64,000 bases of DNA from contig NC_061124.1 in NCBI RefSeq assembly GCF_905220365.1, forward strand, positions 2,420,501 to 2,484,500, given 5' to 3'. This stretch comes from Vanessa cardui (lineage: Eukaryota > Arthropoda > Insecta > Lepidoptera > Nymphalidae). Positions 56,773 through 64,000 of the stretch are shown piece after piece. Under the pieces are notes generated by a model. The model saw nothing but the letters and a program-made list of their open reading frames with translations, had not been told where the DNA came from and searched no databases. Both the position numbers and the translations under genes were made by a program. Position 1 is the first letter of the stretch. Every line of letters starts with the position of its first letter.

Positions 56773-57207
56773 ATTTTCAACTTCAAAAAAGAGGAGGTTA
56801 TCAATTCGTCTGTATTTTTTTTTTGTTACGTCATAACTTTTTACGAGGTGAACCGATTTTGATCATTTTTCTTTGTTTGAAAGCCAGTGCTTCCTATGTG
56901 GTCCCATTTTAATTTGAACCAGTTCTGATGATGGTATCCATGTGAAAACCATATAAGTCTTAAATTTACATTATGCATGTGCGTAATCAACGGATAAATA
57001 AATGACATGACACGGTTTCCAAATATAAAAATAACTATAACTACGTTATATAATCGTAAATCGACTTTTAAGTGGTCTAATACTTTTCATTTCATTTTAC
57101 TTAGGAGATATTATTTAAGAAATATTCTGAATACGCAATTACTTTAATTACTTTTTAGTGCACATTCATTTATTTTAAAATAGTGTTTTATTTGAAGTTA
57201 GTTTTTC
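56773..57207 (+). mobile_element. AACCGACTTCAA-type element, uninterrupted copy
   Basis: It starts tttcaacttcaaaaaagagg, runs through ggttatcaattcgtctgta, ggtgaaccgattttgat and tcgtaaatcgacttttaagt, and ends atttgaagttagttttt. The two ends are an imperfect inverted pair. No ORF. Related pieces lie at 39256-39860, 61999-62235 and 62431-62620. Confidence 0.6.
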
Positions 57208-57710
57208 CTTTTGTTGATTTTTTTATGACTAATGCAACCAGCACCAGTATTATTTAGTATTGTTTATGTTGTACTAGTTATTATCACAACCGACTCCAAT
57301 TTGATAACGCTTGCTATTAAATTATTAAGTTTAATAATGGTGATCTACGATCGAACAAGCCCGGATAGCAATTAGCTTCCAGTTGCTTCGTAGAACTAAT
57401 TACAGGCGAGAAAAAACATCACTAAGAAGGATTTATGAATTTATTCGTCTCGATAATAATGTATGTGTAAACGGATTATTTATCAATAATAAGGAGTAAG
57501 ATATGGCTCTCTTGTTTCAATATGATACAGGAAAGCCATATCTGAATAAAATATATACAAAATATATGTATACATACATATATATATATATATATATATT
57601 TATTATTAGGTAAGAACTCGTAAAATGACTCTTGTTAAGAAGAATGCATGGAAATTTTAGATGTAAGGAATTTAGAAGAAAATACGGATGAAAACGTAGT
57701 GGATGATAAC
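57208..57710. other. AT-rich stretch with (TA)n
   Basis: A (TA)n run lies at about 57577-57599. The 91-codon frame at 57517-57792 is chance and partly in the SINE. Confidence 0.4.
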
Positions 57711-58012
57711 AAACAACAACAGCAGCCTGTAAATTTCCCACTGCTGGGCTAAACCAGGCTTTAGCTCCCCTTGAAGAGAAGCTTTGTAACATATTCCACC
57801 ACGCTATTGTGGAAATGTGGCAGAATTTCTATGAAATTAGACACATGCAGGTTTCCTCACGATGTTTTCCTTGACCCCCGAGCACGAGATGAATTAAAAA
57901 CACAAATCAAGCACATGAATATTCAGCGGTGCTTGCCTGGGTTTGAACCCGCAATCATCGGTTAAGATGCGATTGATGATCACGCGTTCTAACCACTGGA
58001 CCATCTTGGCAC
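57711..58012 (-). mobile_element. SINE-A with a duplicated head segment
   Basis: Full family order from caacaacagcagcctgtaaa to ggaccatcttggc. A 16-bp insertion (gattgatgatca-like) lies between the B-box side and the A box, and about 20 bp near ccacgctattgtgg is missing. Confidence 0.75.
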
Positions 58013-58469
58013 TCGGGTTACCTACTCAGATATGATATAGAAAACATTTTGCAGAACTGCTAGCAATTGATACGAACTAGCTTTTGTCACCTAATAGCGC
58101 AGTCGAGCAAATTGTAGCGTCAACTATTTTGTAGACCAAACGATTTCAAAGACTCTTACAGTTGTCTCGATTGATCGCACACGTGTAGCCGTAACTTTAT
58201 AGAGGATTCCGCGTCAATGGTCGCTCCCTTTCAGCTTGGTTGCACACGTGTATTCAGACCTTTACAATTATGTATTTTCAATTTCTTTGCTGAAACTTTT
58301 TTTGATGCAGACAGATTCCATCGTGATTTGTAAATACTTTTTGTTTTACTTTTTAGAAAATAATAATTGAAGCTATCTTAATCTAATTATATAAATTAAT
58401 GTCTCAAAAAGTTAATGTTTTAAGATGGCAATATATGATTTTGTTATCGTCCTGACCGAAGTAACCAAA
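58013..58469. other. Unassigned stretch
   Basis: 58160-58255 shares short phrases (gaggattccgcgt) with 35400 (gggattccgcgta), which may be coincidence. Nothing else is recognised. Confidence 0.3.
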
Positions 58470-58560
58470 ACTTTTTTATTGTATAAACCTGGGATTTGAA
58501 CCTAGAGCCTAGTGATCTGCGGCCTTATGTCTAGCCATAAGATCTACGAGGCAGGGAGAA
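58470..58560 (-). mobile_element. tRNA-like SINE head fragment (fourth family)
   Basis: On the - strand, a head with tggctagacataaggccgc and a B box within ggttcaaatcccagg is visible. That is GGTTCAAATCC, an exact GGTTCRANNCC match. No body follows in the window copy. Confidence 0.5.
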
Positions 58561-59370
58561 TATACCTTATGAGCCTCAACTAGCTTTTAGTATTACTCCC
58601 AAGAAACCCTCTCGGGGTAAAACTGACTCCGATGACGTGATGACGGAAAACGTTATGACGTTATGTATGCCGTCATATCACTTCTCCGCGGTCGCTCTTA
58701 ACTTTTGTGTGAAGCGCATATACTATATTATACATACATTTCAAAATATACACTCATTATAGTAAAAAACTTTCATTTATTTTACGTCTCTAATTTTAAA
58801 TTCTTCCAATACCCGTCGATTGCGATGTTTCCAAATTTTAGAGTTAATTCCAATTAAATTATCACTAGCAAAAAGTTTGAAAGTTGGAACCAGTAACATT
58901 CCAGTATCTGGAAATGAAGTTGGAATCGTGAGAGTCTCAAGAAAACCTCAAGAATCCTTGTCACCTTGACCGTAATCAATTATGGTATCATTTTCCTGTT
59001 TATTAGTTAATTAGATTATGAAAAGCTTTACGATAATGCTCTCGTATGGAAAACTGATATGCCTATTAAGGTTTTTAATAAGCTGATGATACAACAAGGA
59101 ATGTATCTGATGTGTACTGTGCCAACACTTAAGTGTTCTTATTAAGGACAGGATTTGAAGACCAAACTCGGACATCAGTGTATAATATCTTAGATTTTGA
59201 ACTATATTATCATATTTTACATTTTGTTTCGCGTCTGAATCTCACTACCTATAAACCAAAATGGCGGCTAATCTGTGGCTGTATTATGAAAGGGCAATAT
59301 AGAAATAAATAAAGTAATAAAGGTGATGTAGGTATTATAATACTAATATATTACAAAAGCGAAAGTAACT
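58561..59370. other. AT-rich stretch, nothing recognised
   Basis: 58620-58700 is CpG-richer (gatgacgtgatgacggaaaa, gacgttatgtatgccgtca) without a recognised element. Confidence 0.35.
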
Positions 59371-59485
59371 GTATATATGCTTAGATGAGGCTTAAGGCTC
59401 CAGTTGAGCTATGATGACGTAGCGAATAAGGTTTGTGACGTCATCGTAGCTCAGCTCGAGCCTTAATCCTTATCGAAGCGTATAC
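59371..59485. repeat. Foldback repeat, ~115 bp
   Basis: The arms 59371-59420 and 59438-59485 are reverse complements with about ten differences. The inner 35 bp are best (gttgagctatgatgacgt / acgtcatcgtagctcagc). The loop is 17 bp. It is probably a small MITE; flanks show no definite target duplication. Confidence 0.7.
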
Positions 59486-60169
59486 GATACAAGATTTATG
59501 GGAAAATGCAGCACTATATGCTTTAAGATAAATCTATGAAAATCAAAAGTTAAGATATTATAACGTGACCAAAATTAAATGGTACCATTAGACTACTATT
59601 AATCTTTGTATCATAATTACTTCCTATTTGATGTTGTTTAACAAATAAAATAGTTTGGAATAATAAATACAATTTAAAAAGTACGACCATAAACTGGCAA
59701 GTAGGCCGAGAAAAGGGGAGATTCTGTAAACTTTATCCCATTGGATAAATGGTACTAAATTTTAACTTAAGATGTCGTTCCCAAACCCTTACCAATCTTA
59801 TTTAAAACATCGTTTCCTCAAAATGTTGCCGATTTAGGAGTTCGATTTTTTGGAACAAATTTCGTCAACGCGGGTTACAGAAAATTGAACCACAGGCAAT
59901 CTTTGTCTGTTTATTGTCTTTCTCTTTGCATTCTATATTTTATATATAATCTATTTTTATTGGTGTTTTAATTCACATGAGTATTTCATTCATCATCATA
60001 ACAATTTTTTTCTCTCGTATAATTATTTTCAAACCTTGTGAATTGATTTCATTGTGTATGTTAATTTTTTCAAACGGCTTTCCAAAATCTCTTTTTTTTA
60101 ATTAAAAAGAAACAAGCTTAAGATATGATCTTTATGAAAAATATACATAGATTGACTGTAAATTCTAAA
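59486..60169. other. AT-rich stretch, nothing recognised
   Basis: No open frame above 60 codons and no repeat family seen. Confidence 0.4.
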
Positions 60170-60325
60170 ATCTTCTCCAGAGTTACTATAAACTATGTTG
60201 TAGGATTTTGATGCGGTTTTTTTTTTTAATAGATAGAGTGATTCATTTGTATACATGCACAATATACTAGAAAAATACTGATCATTTTAGAAGACGGGAC
60301 GGGTCAATTCATAGTCACTAGTAAA
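60170..60325 (+). mobile_element. Helitron-like family Hb, opposite orientation
   Basis: Reverse-complement order: ttttgatgcggttttttttt, atagatagagtgattcattt, then gaagacgggacgggtcaatt and a CTAG near 60319. On the + strand this is the CTRR-ending direction. Confidence 0.5.
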
Positions 60326-60844
60326 TTCATAAATTAGTAAATTTTTAATGTCATTATTGCTTTATGATATTTCAAATTAATTAAACGTGTACTGAAATTG
60401 ATGAAAACTTTCTGACGTCATTTTGATAAGAGAAATAGATGAAATTGATTTCACATTTCAATGTTAGGTTCATTTCAATCTTGACTAAATTACAAATTAA
60501 CCTGTCATAAAACGTTAACTGATAATATGATGGAATTTCTGAGAGAACAATTGCGTAAAATGAAAAATTGCTTGAATTCCACGAACAACGACGAATGTAA
60601 TTATTAATAATTCAGTTGTTTTTAAAATGAGTGGACTTTTATTGTTTTGAAACAAACGCATAAGTCAAATTCCTAATTGACTTTAAATATCGGAGAAAAA
60701 GGAAAAAAATCAGAGAAAATATACATATGTATATTTTATATATCATAGTTCAAACTTTCGACTAAAATGGACAGCAAGCCTTATGAAATCGAATATGATT
60801 TATGGTAATAACTTGTGTGATGTCTTAGATTTAAGGGATTTTTA
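60326..60844. other. AT-rich stretch, nothing recognised
   Basis: No repeat or frame assigned. Confidence 0.4.
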
Positions 60845-61110
60845 AGTACTAAATACCTACCGTGCTAGCTTCACACGGTTTAAATAAAGGTCTATATAAA
60901 ACTTGTAGATTAAAGAACAAACATAAATACGACCTTTTCTTTCTTTTTTCCGCTTGGAAATTCTGACTTTCCTCTATAATATTCATGAATTATAAATATA
61001 AATCTTTGTTAAATCTATCTACTAATGAAAACCGCATTAAAATCTATCGCGTGGTTTAAATGATTTGAGCAGACCGGACAGAACGGCGGGAAGCGAATTT
61101 GTTTTAGCTA
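60845..61110 (-). mobile_element. Helitron-like family Hb, diverged
   Basis: The text ctaccgtgctagcttcacac at the head, aaaaccgcattaaaatctat in the interior, and ggaagcgaatttgttttagc at the end. Confidence 0.45.
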
Positions 61111-61112
61111 TG

Positions 61113-61408
61113 TAAAGTAAAGTAATAAAGTGTCAAGCCTGTAAAGGCCTCCCCTCCCATTAAGAAGAGGGTTTGGAACATATTCCATCACGCTGTTCCA
61201 ATGCGGGTTGATGGAATGCACATGTGGCAGAATTTCGATGAAATTAGACATATGCAAGTTTCCTCACGATGTTTTCATTCACCGCCGAGCACGAGATGAA
61301 TTATAAACACAAATTAAGCAAATATATATAAAGTGGTGCTTGCCTGGATTTGAACCCGAAATCATCGGTTAAGAAGCACGCGTTCAAACCACTGGGCCAT
61401 CTTAGCTC
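61113..61408 (-). mobile_element. SINE-A, near full length
   Basis: The tail gtaaagtaaagtaataaag ((TTTAC)n complement) joins directly to the Hb end. The head finishes ccactgggccatcttagctc, with the A-box region intact. The B box complement is ggatttgaaccc (one change). About 10 bp near the 3' end (cccagcagtgggaaa) is lost. Confidence 0.8.
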
Positions 61409-61998
61409 TCATATATGAATATATTCAATAATAATTCTCTCCTTTCCGACAAATATCAAAATATTGGTCACATGAATACATGTTAGTATGGCGTAGGCTA
61501 AGGTTATAGGTTATAACCGCGAAAAGACCGTAAACATTCCTATAAGATACCATCGGAAATATTAACGACCTCGTAAACTATCTATTCGCGTTATAGATAA
61601 ATAAAATTGATAAGGTATGTATCTAAATGGCTCAAACTAAGCAAAATATGTGAAAAAAGTACAATATTAGAAAAGTACGAACATCTATGTCGAAATTAAT
61701 TTAAACATCCTATTGGAAAGAAGTTGCTTTAGTTTTATATAATATCTATTAAATAACATATACAATTAATTAATTCACCACGTTTAATAATAATAGAATG
61801 ACAAGAAATAAAAATGTTATTAAATATACCGTATTATAATAACCGAAAGTAATATAACTAACTTTTTTTTCGTATTTGACCAATGTTGCCAGTTCAATTT
61901 TCGCTATGCCACATAAAAACCTTTTTCTAAAACCTAACTTACGATTATTCCAGCGTAACATAATAATAAAACAGTGTAAAGATTTTGTGCAAAGCTAT
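61409..61998. other. AT-rich stretch, nothing recognised
   Basis: Frames at 61770-61961 (-) and 61876-62094 (+) overlap and are chance. Confidence 0.4.
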
Positions 61999-62235
61999 TT
62001 TCAACCGACTTCAAAAAGGAGGAGGTTATCAATTCGTCTGTACTTTTTTTACGTTTGTTACCTCATTACTTCTCACTGGGTGAACCGATTTTGAATTTTT
62101 TTGTATTTGGAAGGTAGTGCTTCCCGTGTGATCCCATTTTAATTTAGTCCAGTTCTGATGCTAGCCATATGAAAACGATAAAAGTCTAAATTTGCATTAT
62201 TTATGTGCATGATAAAAAGGTGAAGTTTTTTTACT
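61999..62235 (+). mobile_element. AACCGACTTCAA-type element, 5' half
   Basis: The text aaccgacttcaaaaaggagg, gttatcaattcgtctgta and gggtgaaccgattttgaa follows the order of 56773-57000, then departs near 62220. Confidence 0.6.
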
Positions 62236-62430
62236 GGGGTCGATTACAGCTCTTTCGAGAGTGGTAGGTACCTCGTAGTTTATACCGCATGCATTAAAGC
62301 CGTATTTTCTTTTGAAATTGTCCTCGAAGTAGTTTCTGACTCATGTAAACGCTTAATCTATCCATATTAAGAAAAATTTGTTAGTCTACGTCAGCTTCAC
62401 TTAAAATAAAAAAATAAAAAATTCTAACAA
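62236..62430. other. Sequence between two half elements
   Basis: The text gtcgattacagctctttcga and gtggtaggtacctcgta is not found in the other copies. It may be the interior of a longer family member or unrelated DNA. Confidence 0.3.
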
Positions 62431-62620
62431 AAACAAAAACCGACTTCATATAAACAAATAAATATGCACTAAAAAGTAATAAAAATAATTAATTATTCAA
62501 CATAATTTTTAGAGTCCTCCTAAGTAAAATGAGATAAAAAATATTAGACTACTTAAAATTCGATTTACGATTATATAATGTAGTTATAACTATTGCTGAA
62601 TTTGGATTCGGTGTCAACCA
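62431..62620 (-). mobile_element. AACCGACTTCAA-type element, 3' half, inverted
   Basis: The text aaaaaccgacttcatataaa, aaatatgcactaaaaagtaa and agagtcctcctaagt is the reverse complement of 57030-57207 and closely matches 39256-39430. With the 5' half at 61999 it gives a head-to-head pair of partial elements. Confidence 0.6.
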
Positions 62621-63336
62621 AGAAAACCGTACAGTATGTTAAATCAAAAAACAATACGAGAATACTTTAAGAAATATGTATTTTACAAATTACCTTTTAA
62701 AGGATAATATAGTGGGGCTCAATCAAGGGGCTCGTATCGCTTCTGTCTTTTGGTTGTTGAGACGCGTCCCCGTGGCTGATATCAGCTTGAAATATAACAA
62801 TAACAATAACTACGTTAAATTTTTATTTATAGTTTAACATTACTTTGACTTACTTTCTACAAATAGTTTAAAATTATATACCTTATAATAGAGCATTATT
62901 CCACAAAAATACTTATAAATTAACTACCAACGTTTCGGTAACACACTCAGATGTTAATGCAATTCATTGGTGTATTCATTTTGAAAATCATAGATTATTC
63001 TAGAGCTTGACCAATGATATCGCATTAATTAAATGTCAAAGTTGTCTTAACCGCTTTTATGGTATACAGAAACGAGATAAAATATACCCTACTATGGTTT
63101 GTGGTTCTCATATAACTTGGCAATTACGTCACTTGATAGCTCTAAGCCAAAACTGGCCCATTTTCCCGTCTAACAGTAGAAACTTTTTGTAACTAGCCTC
63201 GGCTTAAAGGGTAACTGGGGAATTGTTAAAACTATTCCTATCTAAAATTACGTAAACCAAGCTGAAACACATGTCATGTTTAAACAAAATATATCTGGGA
63301 CTCTTTATGATACATAGTTATCTTTTTCATAGTAGT
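62621..63336. other. Unassigned stretch
   Basis: The 61-codon frame at 63007-63192 has no domain. Nothing else is recognised. Confidence 0.35.
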
Positions 63337-63560
63337 GACAGCCTGTAAATTTATCACTGTTGGGATAAGGCGTCCTCCATGCAGCTCTAATATAGATTGA
63401 TAAACATGTTGCAAAATTTCGTTGAAATAATAATCTTGCAGGTTTCCTCACGATGTTTTTCTTCACCGCCGAGCAAGACATGAATTATTAACACAAATAA
63501 GGCACATGAAAAATCAGTGGTGCTGGCCCACAGTCATTGGTTAAGCACGCTCCTAACTCT
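63337..63560 (-). mobile_element. SINE-A, diverged
   Basis: The text agcctgtaaatttatcactg, gcaggtttcctcacgatgtt and caccgccgagcaagacatga is in order. The head side is badly eroded. Confidence 0.6.
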
Positions 63561-63654
63561 TCTTAAAAGATAGTGAAGTGAAGATGCTCTTTTTTCATAA
63601 TAGCACGTAATAGTGTCCAAATTTTCCCGTAGTAGGCAGCTGTCTCTCGTGTTA

Positions 63655-63770
63655 AGAAGTTTTCAAGGTTATTCCACCAAATATGCTCCATTGTTGCTTG
63701 ATATAACCATCAAAATTAGTCCGTCACATGCAGGTTTCCATTAGTTCGAGCATGAGAAGACTCCTGAATA
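63655..63770 (-). mobile_element. SINE-A remnant
   Basis: Scattered family blocks (ttattccaccaaatatgctcc, cacatgcaggtttcc, gagcatgagaaga) indicate an old, internally shortened copy. Confidence 0.35.
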
Positions 63771-63814
63771 AATTACTTCTAATTGAAAAACTATATATAC
63801 ATAAGGCATTTGAT

Positions 63815-64000
63815 GATGATGGTTACAACTCGTGCATCTTAACCAATGATTGCTGGTTCAAATCCAGTCAAGCACCACTATATATATGTGCTTAATTTGT
63901 GTTTATAATTCATCTCGAGCTCGGCGGTGAAGGAAAACATCGTGAGGAAATGTGTCTATTTTCATCGAAATTCTGCCACATGTGCATTCCACCAACCCGC
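63815..64000 (+). mobile_element. SINE-A, cut by the window end
   Basis: The A box is damaged (gatggttacaactcgtg, with most of the box deleted) and the B box is GGTTCAAATCC. The body is well preserved to ccaccaacccgc, where the window stops. Confidence 0.75.

Overview
The window is AT-rich eukaryotic intergenic or intronic DNA, almost certainly from a lepidopteran insect. A nymphalid-type butterfly is my guess from recalled repeat families, not from a search. The reasons are dispersed tRNA-derived SINEs with Pol III A and B boxes, short Helitron-like elements ending in CTAG at A/T targets, RTE-type LINE tails ending in trinucleotide runs, CR1/Jockey-like LINE tails ending in hexamer microsatellites, and a Penelope-like GIY-YIG retroelement. 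There are no bacterial operons, CRISPR arrays or standalone rRNA/tRNA genes. Most open frames are chance AT-rich frames or lie antisense to mobile elements.

The one convincing host-gene signal is a short exon at 30488-30755 on the + strand. It has a polypyrimidine acceptor, a long leader crowded with upstream ORFs, an ATG at 30674 opening a Met-Gly-Cys (lipidation-type) N-terminus, and a consensus donor at 30755/30756. If real, the sequence on both sides is intron of one large + strand gene, which would explain the near absence of other exons.

Layout. 1-3.3 kb: foldback repeat, SINE-B and Helitron-like copies. 3.6-4.6 kb: a Helitron-like element expanded internally into twelve 76-bp repeats with a five-unit higher-order pattern. 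4.6-16 kb: SINEs and LINE 3' fragments. 16-20.1 kb: RTE tail, SINE-A copies and a 187-bp foldback MITE flanked by TTA. 20-30 kb: LINE tails, Helitron-like pieces and SINE-B copies. 30.5-30.8 kb: candidate exon. 31-34.2 kb: LINE fragments and a 555-bp inverted-repeat element. 36-42 kb: SINE-B cluster, including two nearly identical copies, one nested in another repeat. 43-44.4 kb: 5'-truncated LINE with FADD reverse transcriptase and one in-frame stop. 45-53 kb: SINE and LINE debris. 53.7-55.3 kb: Penelope-like element with two apparently identical 598-bp inverted arms. 55-64 kb: more SINEs, Helitron-like ends and foldback repeats; a SINE-A runs off the right end.

The parts do not form a pathway. 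The window is a record of repeated retroposition and rolling-circle insertion around one probable exon. All family names are from recalled motifs; no search was run.
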